Source of the DNA: Gemmatimonadota bacterium
GTDB taxonomy: Bacteria > Gemmatimonadota > Gemmatimonadetes > Gemmatimonadales > Gemmatimonadaceae
Assembly (NCBI GenBank): GCA_028287235.1
Contig: JAQBQB010000010.1
Span: forward strand, 248,001 to 312,000
DNA: 64,000 nucleotides
Direction: 5' to 3'
The notes under the pieces were generated by a model. The model searched no databases, was not told where the DNA came from, and saw nothing but the letters and a program-made list of their open reading frames with translations. Below are positions 45,360-55,623 of the stretch, piece by piece; position 1 is the stretch's first letter, and every line of letters starts with the position of its first letter. The position numbers and the translations under genes are program-made.

Positions 45360-46115
45360 ATGACGAGTCGTTGGACGTTGCTGGGCGCGTTGCGCATGCA
45401 CGCGCGCGTCTGGGCGTCCGCGCCGGCGGCGCACGCCCAGCCGCCGATCGTGCTCGTGCACGGCCTTGGCGTCTCGAGCCGCTACATGATCCCCACGGGC
45501 GAGCGACTGGCCGCCACGCATCGCGTGTTCGCGCCCGATCTGCCGGGTATCGGCCGAAGCGACGCGCCGCGCCGGCCGTATTCCATCGCCGAGAATGCGC
45601 GCGCGCTCGGCGACTGGATGCACGAGTGCGGCCTCGTGAATCCGGTGCTCGTCGGCAACTCGTACGGCTGTCAGGTGATCGCCGAGCTCCTCATCCAACG
45701 GCCCGCATGCGCGGCGGCGCTCGTGCTGAGCTCTCCGACGATCGAAAACACGAGGCGCTCCGCGATCGGCGAGTCGAGGCGACTGCTCACCGACGCACCG
45801 TTCGAGCGCCTGGCGCTCGTTCCCGTCGTGGTCGGCGATTACTTGCGCGCCGGCCCCCGCACGATTCTCTCGACGCTGCGCGACGCGATCGCCGACCGCA
45901 TCGAGGACAAGTTGCCGCGGATCGCGCAGCCGACGCTGCTGGTTCGCGGGGCGCGCGACACCATCGTGTCGCAGGAGTGGATCGCGTATCTGGCGGGGAT
46001 GATGCCGCGCGCAGCGATCGCGACGTTGGAGGGCGCCGCGCACGCGGTGAACTTCAGCGCCTCCGAGGCGTTTGTGGCTGCGATCCTGCACTTTACACGG
46101 AACGAGCTCATGTGA
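45360..46115 (+). CDS. Alpha/beta hydrolase
   Basis: 251 residues: PIVLVHGLGVSSRYM (HG oxyanion strand), PGIGRSD, and VLVGNSYGCQVIAEL with nucleophile Ser101. Asp is probably in VRGARDTIVS and His in EGAAHAVNFS. It resembles epoxide hydrolase/C-C hydrolase family members; substrate unknown. No signal peptide is obvious. ATG 45360 directly follows an in-frame GTG. It lies just after the Omp85 gene. Confidence 0.85.
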   Translation: MTSRWTLLGALRMHARVWASAPAAHAQPPIVLVHGLGVSSRYMIPTGERLAATHRVFAPDLPGIGRSDAPRRPYSIAENARALGDWMHECGLVNPVLVGNSYGCQVIAELLIQRPACAAALVLSSPTIENTRRSAIGESRRLLTDAPFERLALVPVVVGDYLRAGPRTILSTLRDAIADRIEDKLPRIAQPTLLVRGARDTIVSQEWIAYLAGMMPRAAIATLEGAAHAVNFSASEAFVAAILHFTRNELM

Positions 46116-46181
46116 AGAAATCTTGGCGGCGAATATCGGCGGGCTGGCCGGGAATTCGCCCGCGCGGTGGGCAACCTCTCG

Positions 46182-47209
<1,028 letters not shown>

Positions 47210-47213
<4 letters not shown>

Positions 47214-48028
47214 GCACCGCCGCACTGTGGGCACGCCGCTACGGCGCGTTGATCCGCGCCGCGTGGCTCGTCGATCTGCAGTATCGCGCCGACATCGCGC
47301 TCTGGCTGCTCTGGGGCATCATCGAACCGGCGGTGGCGCTCGGCATCTGGTGGTCGATCGCGTCGGCGGCGGGCGGCGACGTGGACGGATTCACCCAGCT
47401 CGATTTCGCGCGGTACTTCTTCGCGGTAACGCTGATCAACCAGCTCACGCAGGCCTGGGACGCGTGGTCGATCGACCATTGGGTGGCCGAGGGCGAGATG
47501 AACTATCGGCTCGCGCGCCCGCTCAATCCCGTGCACGAAGCGATCGCCGACAATCTCGCGTACAAGGCGCGCACCGGCACGATCGTGCTGCTCGTCTGGC
47601 TCCTCGCGGCCTGGTTCTGGCCCATCGTGCGACTGCCGGTGCATCCGCGGCGCTGGCTGCTCGCGGCGGTGGCGATCGTGCTCGGCGCGGCGATTCGCTT
47701 TTTCAATGGCTTCGCGATCGGACTGCTCGCGTTCTGGACGACGCGCGCCACGTCGCTCATCGAGCTCCAGATGGCGCTCGGCGTCTTTCTCTCCGGACAG
47801 ATCGCGCCGCTGGATCTGCTGCCGCATCCGGTCGCGGTGATCGCGCACTATCTCTGGTTTCCGTACGTCATCGCCTTCCCGGTGTCGTTGCTGACCGGCG
47901 TGGGCGATTCGGCGTCGAGCGTCGCGCACGGCTTCATCGGCCAGATCGTGTGGCTCGTCGTGTGGTGGGGAGCCTACCGGCTCGTGTGGCGGCGCGGACT
48001 CGTACGCTATGGTGCCGTCGGTGGCTGA
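47210..48028 (+). CDS. ABC-2 family permease, DUF990 type, subunit 1
   Basis: 272 residues with about six membrane helices. RYGALIRAAWLVDLQYRADIALWLL and WIIEPAVALGIWW-like N-terminal helices match DUF990 (ABC2_membrane_6). It overlaps the ATPase gene (ATGA) and the second permease gene (48009-48028), so the three are one translationally coupled unit. Confidence 0.9.
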
Positions 48029-48836
48029 CGCGGCTGAGCCGCGGCTCGAGCTGAACACGTGGGCGGTGCTCCGCGCGCTCATACGGCTGAGCGCGACGCT
48101 CGAGCTGCAGTATCCCGCGAACTTCTTCGCCAGCATGTTCGGCACGCTGTTCTGGCTGACGATGGCGGTGCTCACCGTAGCGCTCTTCTATAGCCACACC
48201 ACGCACCTCGGCGGCTGGAGCTTCTGGGAGACGGTCGCGCTGCTCGGCGTATTCAACGCGCTCGTCGGTGTCGTCGAAGGCGTGTTCCGCCCAGGAATCG
48301 GCAGCTTGGCCGAGCAGATCCGGCATGGCTCGTTCGACCTGGTGCTCACGCGCCCGGTGGACGCGCAGCTGTATCTCACGTTTCGCGAGCTGGACCTGTG
48401 GCGCATCGCGGACTTCGTGCTCGGGTTGTCGCTCGCCGGGTACGCGATGCACAAGCTCGGCCGGCCGCTCGACGCGGCGCATGCGCTCGCGTTCTTCATC
48501 ACCTTTGCGTCGGCCATCGCGGTCCTCTACTCCGTCTGGCTCGCGCTGATGTGTCTCGCGTTCTGGCTCGTCGCGATCGAGAATCTGCCGACGGTGTTCG
48601 ACGCACTGTTCGAGGCAGCACGCTATCCCGCCTCGGCGTATCCCAAGGCGCTGCGTCTCGTGTTCGTCTACCTGCTGCCCGTGGCGTGGACGACGACGAT
48701 CCCCGCCTCGGCGCTGGTGGGCCGGTTGTCGATGCTCGGAGTCGTGGAGTCGGTCGGCGTGGGGTGCGCGGCGCTGCTGGTCAGTCGTCTCGTGTGGCGA
48801 GCGGCGCTTCGACGATACACGAGCGCCGGGGGCTGA
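48009..48836 (+). CDS. ABC-2 family permease, DUF990 type, subunit 2
   Basis: 275 residues with about six membrane helices. SATLELQYPANFFASMFGTLFW and GSLAEQIRHGSFDLVLTRPVDAQLYL are DUF990 signatures, the latter similar to NYRLARPLNPVHEA of its partner. It begins 20 bases inside the preceding gene. The pair is expected to form a heterodimeric pore for the ATPase. Confidence 0.9.
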   Translation: MVPSVADAAEPRLELNTWAVLRALIRLSATLELQYPANFFASMFGTLFWLTMAVLTVALFYSHTTHLGGWSFWETVALLGVFNALVGVVEGVFRPGIGSLAEQIRHGSFDLVLTRPVDAQLYLTFRELDLWRIADFVLGLSLAGYAMHKLGRPLDAAHALAFFITFASAIAVLYSVWLALMCLAFWLVAIENLPTVFDALFEAARYPASAYPKALRLVFVYLLPVAWTTTIPASALVGRLSMLGVVESVGVGCAALLVSRLVWRAALRRYTSAGG

Positions 48837-48915
48837 CGACCTCCAGTCTCGCTCGGGATGACAAGCGGCCCCGCGGACGGTATGATGTCCCTTCTCTTCT
48901 TCCCTGGAGCTCGGC

Positions 48916-49056
48916 ATGCTGCTGATCATCGGCTGTGTTCTCGTCGTCATGTGGCTGCTGGGCATGACGGTGTTCAAGATCACGAAGGGTGTGATCCATC
49001 TCGTGCTCGTGATCGCCATCATCGCGATCGTCGTGCATTTCGTCAGTGGAGTGTAG
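48916..49056 (+). CDS. 46-residue membrane protein, Lmo0937/DUF5670 family
   Basis: A 46-codon frame: MLLIIGCVLVVMWLLGMTV, then KITKGVIH and a second hydrophobic stretch ending FVSGV. Two helices around a short charged turn with a G-x-IH centre match the small lmo0937 family, which appears in many bacteria and has no known function. GGAG lies 8 bases before the ATG. The frame ends one base before the next gene's GTG, so translation may be coupled. Confidence 0.75.
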   Translation: MLLIIGCVLVVMWLLGMTVFKITKGVIHLVLVIAIIAIVVHFVSGV

Positions 49057-49057
49057 C

Positions 49058-50155
49058 GTGCGCCACCGTCGCCCGGCCGTCGCACTGTTGGCGGCGTGCG
49101 TGGTCGTCGTATCGCCGGTCTCCGCCCAGCGCGTGGACCGCGCCGAGCATCGCCAGTTTGCCATCGAGAATTTCAAGACGGAGAGCGGCGTCGTGCTGCC
49201 GAAGGCGATCGTCGTCTACGGCACGTATGGGCATCTCAACGCGGCGCGCGACAACGCGGTGCTGCTGCCGTCGCACTACATGGCCAACCATCACGGGTAC
49301 GAGTGGTTGATCGGGCCCGGGCGCGCGCTCGACACGGCGCAGTTGTACCTCGTGGCGACGGAGCTGTTCGGGAACGGAAGCTCGTCGTCGCCGAGCAACA
49401 CGGCGGAGCCCTATCACGGCCCGCGCTTTCCGGTGACGACGATCCGCGACAACGTGGAGGCCGGGCACCGGTTGCTGACGCAGGATTTAAAGATTACTCA
49501 TCTGCGCGCCGTGATCGGCTTCTCGATGGGCGCGCAGCAGGCCTTTCAGTGGGCGGTGAGCTATCCCGATTTCGCCGACCGCGTCGTCGCCACGTCGGGC
49601 ACGGCAAAGACGTACGGCCACGGCGTGGTGCGCCTCGAGGGGCAGATCGCGGCGTTGACCGCCGACCCCACGTTCAACGGCGGCGACTACACGACGCCGC
49701 CCAAGAAGGGCCTCGAGGCTTTTGGGATGGTCTGGGCCGGATGGCTCTACTCGCAGGAGTGGTGGCGCCGCGAGCTGTGGAAGACCACCGCGCCCCCGGG
49801 CACGACCCTCGAGCAGTACATGGAGCGCTTCCGCAATTTCATTCCCGGGGCCGACGCCAACGACATGGTCCTGCAGGCGCGCACCTGGGAACGACACGAC
49901 GTGGGTGCGACACCGGGCTTCGGCGGCGACGTGGAGAAGGCGCTGCGGTCGATCAAGGTACCGTTTCTCTACATGCCGTCGGAAACGGATCTCTACTTCC
50001 CCGTCGGCGACGCGCGCTACGAAGCCGGATTCATGTCGACGGTGTCGCTCGTCCCCATCCCGTCGCTCTGGGGACATCCGGCCGGCGCGGGGGGAAGCCC
50101 CGCTGACCGCACATTCTTGAACGAAACGATCTCGAAATTCCTCGCCGGCAAATGA
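49058..50155 (+). CDS. Exported MetX-fold alpha/beta hydrolase
   Basis: 365 residues with a signal peptide (about 1-23, VSAQ). The fold is homoserine O-acetyltransferase-like: VVYGTYGHLNAARDNAVLLPSHY, GPGRALDTAQLYLVATELFGNG, and VIGFSMGAQQAFQWA with nucleophile Ser156. MetX proper is cytoplasmic; export and the divergent motifs suggest a different esterase or transacylase. GTG 49058 is preferred since it starts right after the preceding stop with GGAG upstream. It overlaps the P1 peptidase gene by ATGA. Confidence 0.85.
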   Translation: MRHRRPAVALLAACVVVVSPVSAQRVDRAEHRQFAIENFKTESGVVLPKAIVVYGTYGHLNAARDNAVLLPSHYMANHHGYEWLIGPGRALDTAQLYLVATELFGNGSSSSPSNTAEPYHGPRFPVTTIRDNVEAGHRLLTQDLKITHLRAVIGFSMGAQQAFQWAVSYPDFADRVVATSGTAKTYGHGVVRLEGQIAALTADPTFNGGDYTTPPKKGLEAFGMVWAGWLYSQEWWRRELWKTTAPPGTTLEQYMERFRNFIPGADANDMVLQARTWERHDVGATPGFGGDVEKALRSIKVPFLYMPSETDLYFPVGDARYEAGFMSTVSLVPIPSLWGHPAGAGGSPADRTFLNETISKFLAGK

Positions 50156-51369
50156 CCACGAACCTTCGTACGCCCGCCCTGCTCGCGCTCCTCGCCGTCT
50201 CGTCGCTCTCACTCGGCGCGCAGTCGCCGACGAAGCCGCGCGCCCGCGATCTTGGACTCTCGGACAAGATCGGCGGCACCGCCGGGGCGTTCGACGCGAT
50301 CACCGACGTCGCCGGTGTCGAAGTGGGCCACACGACGCTGATCTCCGGAAGCGGCAAGCTCATCGTCGGCCAAGGTCCGGTGCGCACCGGTGTGACCGTC
50401 GTGCACCCGCGCGGCAAGTCGAATCCCGACCCGGTGATGGGTGCGTGGTTCGCGCTGAACGGCAACGGCGAGATGACGGGCACCACGTGGCTGCAGGAAT
50501 CCGGCTTCCTCGAGGGACCGATCGCCATCACGAACACGCACTCCGTGGGCGTCGTGCGCGACGCGATTCTCCAATGGCAGGTCAAACGTCCCGGGCTCCA
50601 GCCGTGGGGCCTGCCCGTGGTGGCCGAGACTTTTGATGGTTCTCTAAATGACATCAACGGGTTTCACGTGACGGCCGCGCACACGATTGCCGCTCTCGAC
50701 GGCGCGAAGGGTGGACCGGTGCAGGAAGGCGCCGTGGGCGGCGGCACGGGCATGGTGTGCCACGGATTCAAGGGCGGCATCGGCACGGCCTCGCGCAAGA
50801 TCACGGTCGCCGGCCGCGGCTATACGGTCGGCGTGCTCGTGCAGTGCAACTATGGACAGCGCCGGGAGCTGCGCGTCGCGGGCGTTCCGGTCGGCGAGGA
50901 GATCACGGATCTCGTCCGCTGCAACGCGTCGACCGATCCGAGCGTCGCGTCGAACGCCCAGCGCTGCGGAGCGCCGCATCCCGGCGGCGAGGACGACGGC
51001 GCGGGATCGATCATCATCGTCGTCGCCACCGATGCGCCGCTGCTGCCCCACCAGCTCAAGCGTCTGGTGACGCGCGCCGCGCTCGGCGTCGGACGAATGG
51101 GCGGCAAGGGTGAGAACAGCTCGGGCGACATCTTCGTCGCCTTCTCGACGGCCAACGCCCACGCCGCAGCGGACACGGGCGTCGCGCACGTCGACATGGT
51201 GCCGAACGCGAGCATCAACCCGCTGTTCACCGCGACCGTACAGGCGACAGAGGAAGCCATCCTCAACGCGCTTCTTGCGGCGGAGACCATGACCGGCGCG
51301 AACGACACGCGAGTCTACGCGCTGCCGGTCGACCGGTTGATGGCGATCATGAAGAGGTACGGGCGGTAG
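50152..51369 (+). CDS. P1 family peptidase (DmpA/BapA type, Ntn hydrolase)
   Basis: 405 residues with a signal peptide (about 1-23). GSGKLIVGQGPVRTGVTVV, TNTHSVGVVRDA and GGGTGMVCHGFKGGIGTASR follow the DmpA/BapA pattern. KGENSSGDIFVAFST holds the autocleavage site, so Ser324 becomes the N-terminal nucleophile of the small chain. These enzymes remove N-terminal D- or beta-amino acids or L-residues from short peptides and amides. It is translationally coupled to the MetX-fold gene. Confidence 0.93.
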   Translation: MTTNLRTPALLALLAVSSLSLGAQSPTKPRARDLGLSDKIGGTAGAFDAITDVAGVEVGHTTLISGSGKLIVGQGPVRTGVTVVHPRGKSNPDPVMGAWFALNGNGEMTGTTWLQESGFLEGPIAITNTHSVGVVRDAILQWQVKRPGLQPWGLPVVAETFDGSLNDINGFHVTAAHTIAALDGAKGGPVQEGAVGGGTGMVCHGFKGGIGTASRKITVAGRGYTVGVLVQCNYGQRRELRVAGVPVGEEITDLVRCNASTDPSVASNAQRCGAPHPGGEDDGAGSIIIVVATDAPLLPHQLKRLVTRAALGVGRMGGKGENSSGDIFVAFSTANAHAAADTGVAHVDMVPNASINPLFTATVQATEEAILNALLAAETMTGANDTRVYALPVDRLMAIMKRYGR

Positions 51370-51446
51370 GCGCCGCCGGAAAACTCACAACGGAAAACGG
51401 CAGCCTGTGCGCGCCGAGTAGCACACGAATTGCGCCGACGGGCCGT

Positions 51447-52445
51447 ATGCAACCGCCCAACATCGGCGACATCGCCCCAGATTTCGTCCTCTCGACCGGC
51501 CGTTGGCTCTCCGACGTCCGCGGCGCGCCCGTCATCCTCGCGTTCCACGAGCCCGGATGGGATCCGGCGCGCGCCGATGAGATCGAGGGTTACAGGCATC
51601 TGATTCAAGCCGGTGAAGAGCCGCAGCGCGTCCTCGTCAGCAACGACGAGCCCGCCGCCGCGCTCTACGGCGCGGCGCGCGAGTCGGCGGTGTTCGTGCT
51701 CGACGGCCGCGGCCGTATCGCGTGGCGGCACGTGGCTGGTATCGACCCGGTGGAGAGCGCCGCCGAGATCGCTGCTCTCGGGCTGCAAACAAACGGCGAC
51801 GGCGTACGTACCGCATGGTCGCGACGCGGCTTCGTTGCCACCGCGATCGGCGCCGCCGTCGCACTCACGCTCGAGCCTACGTTCGGACGAGCCCAGACCG
51901 CCGCGGCGCAACTGCCGAGCGGCGGAACGACAACCGGCGCCGCGGTCGGCGACGCCGTGCCGGTTACGCTCAACGTCAACGGACAGACGATCACGCTCAA
52001 CCTCGAGCCGCGCGTCACGTTGCTCGACGCGTTGCGCGAGTACGCCGGCCTCACCGGCAGCAAGAAGGGCTGCGATCATGGGCAGTGCGGCGCGTGCACC
52101 GTGCACATCGACCGGCGGCGCACCCTTTCCTGTTTGACGTTCGCGGTGATGCAGCAGGACAAGAAGATCACGACCATCGAGGGCCTCGCGGCGAGCGCCG
52201 GTGCGACCGGCGACTCGCTGCATCCGATGCAGCAGGCGTTCATCGAGCACGATGGCTTCCAGTGCGGCTACTGCACCTCGGGCCAGATCATGTCCGCCAC
52301 CGCGATGGTGGGCGAACCGTGGGGACCGGGCGACGACGACGTGCGCGAAGCGATGAGCGGCAACATCTGTCGCTGCGGCGCGTACCCGGGCATCGTCGCC
52401 GCCGTGCAGGAAGTGCGGCGCAATGGCGGAGGACAGGGGCGATGA
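51447..52445 (+). CDS. paoA: 2Fe-2S subunit of aldehyde oxidase, fused to a peroxiredoxin-like domain
   Basis: 332 residues. Residues 1-112 have a thioredoxin/AhpC fold pattern (IGDIAPDFVLSTGRW, APVILAFHEPGWDPARADEI, AVFVLDGRGRIAW) but no cysteine where the peroxidatic one sits. An internal Tat-like segment (WSRRGFVATAIGAAVAL, 124-140) follows, then the xanthine dehydrogenase-type small subunit. Its plant-type cluster ligands are Cys209, 214, 217 and 229 and its helical-domain ligands Cys273, 276, 308 and 310. It carries electrons from the molybdenum centre. The gene is first of a three-gene operon coupled by ATGA overlaps. Confidence 0.9.
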   Translation: MQPPNIGDIAPDFVLSTGRWLSDVRGAPVILAFHEPGWDPARADEIEGYRHLIQAGEEPQRVLVSNDEPAAALYGAARESAVFVLDGRGRIAWRHVAGIDPVESAAEIAALGLQTNGDGVRTAWSRRGFVATAIGAAVALTLEPTFGRAQTAAAQLPSGGTTTGAAVGDAVPVTLNVNGQTITLNLEPRVTLLDALREYAGLTGSKKGCDHGQCGACTVHIDRRRTLSCLTFAVMQQDKKITTIEGLAASAGATGDSLHPMQQAFIEHDGFQCGYCTSGQIMSATAMVGEPWGPGDDDVREAMSGNICRCGAYPGIVAAVQEVRRNGGGQGR

Positions 52446-53431
52446 TCTCCTTCGACTACATCAGCGCCGCCGACGTCGAGAGCGCCCTGCGCGCGGCGTC
52501 CACCCCGTCGTCGAAATTCATCGCCGGGGGCACGACGCTCATCGACCTCATGAAGCTCGACGTCGAGCGGCCCACCACCGTTGTCGACGTGACGACGCTC
52601 GCGCGCCGCGACGCCTCGCTCGCCGCGGTGAGCGAGCTGCCGGGCGGCGGACTGCGCCTCGGCGCGCTCGCGCACATGAGCGACGTAGCCTGGGACCCGC
52701 GTGTGCGTGACCGATATCCGCTCGTGAGCCAGTCGCTGCTCCTCGCCGCGTCGGGCCAGCTGCGGAACATGGCGACGATGGGCGGCAACATCCTCCAGCG
52801 CACGCGCTGCTCGTACTTCCGCGACACGGCGACGCCGTGCAACAAACGCGACCCGGGCTCCGGCTGCTCGGCGATCGGCGGGTTCAATCGCACCCACGCC
52901 ATCCTCGGCACCAGCGAGCACTGCATCGCGACGCATCCGTCGGATCTGGCGGTCGCGCTCGCGGCGCTCGACACGACGGTTCAGGTGCGCGGCACCGCGC
53001 CGCGCTCGATTCCCTTCGCCGACTTTCATCTGTTGCCCGGGGCACACCCGGAGGTTGAGACAACGCTCAGGCCGGGCGAGCTGATCACGTCGATCGACCT
53101 GCCTGCCGTGTCGTTCGCGAAGCGGTCGCTCTATCTGAAGGTGCGCGACCGTGCGAGCTACGCGTTCGCGTTGGCTGCGGCCGCCGTCGCCGTGGACCTC
53201 CAAGGCGGAGCGATTCGCGGAGCGCGCGTTGCGCTCGGCGGCGTGGGAACCAAGCCATGGCGGTCGCATGAAGCAGAGGCGGTACTCGTCGGCAAGCGGG
53301 CGACCGAGGCGACCTTCCGCGCCGCCGCTAACGCCGCGCTCGCCGGCGCGCGCCCGCACAAGGACAACGCATTCAAAGTCGAGCTGGCGAAGCGCACGCT
53401 CGTGCGCGCACTGACGGAGGTGTCGGCATGA
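52442..53431 (+). CDS. paoB: FAD-binding subunit of aldehyde oxidase (PaoB-like)
   Basis: 329 residues: N-terminal FAD-binding domain (KFIAGGTTLIDLMKLDVERP, GQLRNMATMGGNILQRTRCSYFRD) and a CO-dehydrogenase flavoprotein C-terminal domain (about 225-329). The segment TRCSYFRDTATPCNKR, with further Cys in GSGCSAI and SEHCIAT, matches the extra [4Fe-4S] cluster insert of E. coli PaoB and distinguishes it from ordinary xanthine dehydrogenase medium subunits. It starts at ATGA on the preceding stop and overlaps the next gene the same way. Confidence 0.93.
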   Translation: MISFDYISAADVESALRAASTPSSKFIAGGTTLIDLMKLDVERPTTVVDVTTLARRDASLAAVSELPGGGLRLGALAHMSDVAWDPRVRDRYPLVSQSLLLAASGQLRNMATMGGNILQRTRCSYFRDTATPCNKRDPGSGCSAIGGFNRTHAILGTSEHCIATHPSDLAVALAALDTTVQVRGTAPRSIPFADFHLLPGAHPEVETTLRPGELITSIDLPAVSFAKRSLYLKVRDRASYAFALAAAAVAVDLQGGAIRGARVALGGVGTKPWRSHEAEAVLVGKRATEATFRAAANAALAGARPHKDNAFKVELAKRTLVRALTEVSA

Positions 53432-55599
53432 GCGACGGGAGAGCGCCGAGCGTCGGCGCGCCGCTGAACCGCGTCGATGGACGGCTCAAGGTCACGGGCG
53501 GCGCGCGCTACGCCGCCGAGTATCCGCTGCCGAACGTCGCGTACGCGGTGATCGTCACCAGCACGATCGCGAAAGGACACGTGAAGCAGATGGACACGTC
53601 CGCGGCCGAGCGAGCCCCAGGCGTGCTTGCGGTGCTCACGCCGCAGAACGCGCAGCGCCTGCCCGGCTATGGCGGCAACACGTCCGGTACCGCGGTGCCG
53701 AACGCCTACGGCCCGCCGGCGATGCGAGTGCCGACGCTATTACAGAATGATGAAGTGCACTACAACGGGCAGCCGATCGGCGTGGTGGTCGCCGACACCT
53801 TCGAGCACGCCACGGCGGCGGCACAGATGGTAAAGGCGACTTATACAGAAGACAAGCCGGTGCTCGACATACACAGCGCGCCGAAGAATCCGCCCGAGAC
53901 GGTGAAGCCGCTCGGCGGCGAGCGCACGAGCAAGCACGGCGACGTGGCTTCCGGACTCGCCGCCGCCACGGTGAAGGTCGACCAGACGTACACGACGCCG
54001 CTCGAGAATCACAATCCCATGGAGATGCACAGCACGATCGCCGCCTGGGACGGCGACTCGCTCACGCTCTACGAATCGACGCAGGGCATCACGAGCGTGC
54101 GCAACACCGTGGCGAAGAGCTTGGGCCTCACACCGGACAAGGTGAAGGTCGTGGCCTACTTCACCGGCGGGGGGTTCGGCAGCAAGGGCGGTCCGTGGTC
54201 GCACGAGACGCTCGCCGCCATGGCCGCGAAGCGCGTAAATCGTCCCGTGAAGCTCGTGCTCTCACGCCAACAGATGTTCGGTCCGGTGGGCGGACGTCCG
54301 CACACCATCCAGCATGTCACGCTCGGCGCCAGGCCCGACGGCGCGCTCACGGCCGTTCGGCACGAGAGCACGTCGAACACGTCGACGCTCGAGAACTGGG
54401 TCGAGTCCGCGGCGGCGCAGACGCGAATGCTCTACGCGAGCCCGAACATCGAGACGCAGTACGATCTCATCAAGCTCAACGTCGGCTCACCAACCTTCAT
54501 GCGCGGACCCGGCGAGTCGAGCGGCACCTTCGCGCTCGAGAGCGCGATGGACGAGCTGGCGTACGCGCTGAAGATGGATCCGGTGGCGCTGCGGTTGAAG
54601 AACTACGCGGAGACGGATCCGGAGAGCGGCAAGCCGTGGTCGAGCAAATCGCTCCGCGAGTGCTATGCGACGGGCGCCGCGGCGTTCGGCTGGGACAAGC
54701 GCAACGCCGTGCCGCGCTCGATGCGCGACGGCCGGTTGCTCGTGGGCTGGGGCATGGCGACGGCAACCTATCCGGCGCGTCGGCAAGCGGCGGGCACCAC
54801 CGCGCGCCTTCTACCCGACGGCACGATCGACGTGCGCGCCGGCACGCAGGAGATCGGGTGCGGCACCTACACGGTGATGAGCCAGATTGCCGCCGACGCG
54901 CTCGGCGTGCCGGTGAGCCGCGTGCGCTTCGAGCTCGGCAACACGGACATGCCGGAGAATCCCGCGTCGACCGGGTCGGTGACCGCGGCGTCGACGGGCA
55001 GCGCCGTGAACGAGGCCGCGCTGGCGCTCAAAGCGAAGATCGAGCAGCTCGCGCCGGGCGGTCTGGCGAGCAACTCGGCGGCCGACATCGTGGCCAAGAA
55101 CGGCGGGCAGCCGGTGGAAGTGACGGTCACCTCGAAGCCAGGCGCCGAGCAGCAGCAGTATTCGATGCACTCGTTCGGCGCGGTGTTCACCGAGGTGCAC
55201 GTCGATCCCGATCTGGCGATCATTCGCGTGCCGCGCGTCGTCACCGCGCACGGCGTGGGCAAGGTGCTCAACGCGAAGACCGCGCGCAGTCAGCTCCAGG
55301 GCGGCGTGGTCTGGGGCATCGGCATGGCGCTGCTCGAGGAGACGCACGTCGACATGCGCTCGGGCCGGTACCTCAATGCCGATCTCGCCGAGTATCACGT
55401 TCCCGTGAATGCCGACGTCGGCACGATCGACGTGCACTTCGTGGAGGAGAACGATCCGCACGTGAATCCGATCGGCGTGAAGGGCGCGGGTGAGATCGGC
55501 ATCACGGGCGTGGCGGCGTCCATCGCGAACGCCGTGTATCACGCCACCGGGAAGCGCGTGCGCGATCTGCCGATTCGGTTGGAGCGGGTGATGGCTTGA
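53428..55599 (+). CDS. paoC: Molybdopterin-binding subunit of aldehyde oxidase (PaoC-like)
   Basis: 723 residues: the N-terminal aldehyde oxidase a/b hammerhead domain (about 20-130) and large molybdopterin domains. FTGGGFGSKGGPWSHE, FMRGPGESSGTFALESAMDELA and GTQEIGCGTYTVMSQI are cofactor-binding segments. Glu689 in VKGAGEIG is the catalytic base; E. coli PaoC has Glu692 at the same place. It has no signal of its own, so export would be by hitchhiking on the Tat-like segment of the small subunit. It oxidises aldehydes to carboxylates. Confidence 0.94.
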   Translation: MSDGRAPSVGAPLNRVDGRLKVTGGARYAAEYPLPNVAYAVIVTSTIAKGHVKQMDTSAAERAPGVLAVLTPQNAQRLPGYGGNTSGTAVPNAYGPPAMRVPTLLQNDEVHYNGQPIGVVVADTFEHATAAAQMVKATYTEDKPVLDIHSAPKNPPETVKPLGGERTSKHGDVASGLAAATVKVDQTYTTPLENHNPMEMHSTIAAWDGDSLTLYESTQGITSVRNTVAKSLGLTPDKVKVVAYFTGGGFGSKGGPWSHETLAAMAAKRVNRPVKLVLSRQQMFGPVGGRPHTIQHVTLGARPDGALTAVRHESTSNTSTLENWVESAAAQTRMLYASPNIETQYDLIKLNVGSPTFMRGPGESSGTFALESAMDELAYALKMDPVALRLKNYAETDPESGKPWSSKSLRECYATGAAAFGWDKRNAVPRSMRDGRLLVGWGMATATYPARRQAAGTTARLLPDGTIDVRAGTQEIGCGTYTVMSQIAADALGVPVSRVRFELGNTDMPENPASTGSVTAASTGSAVNEAALALKAKIEQLAPGGLASNSAADIVAKNGGQPVEVTVTSKPGAEQQQYSMHSFGAVFTEVHVDPDLAIIRVPRVVTAHGVGKVLNAKTARSQLQGGVVWGIGMALLEETHVDMRSGRYLNADLAEYHVPVNADVGTIDVHFVEENDPHVNPIGVKGAGEIGITGVAASIANAVYHATGKRVRDLPIRLERVMA

Positions 55600-55623
55600 G
55601 CGGATGAACGCGCAGCGGCAGCC

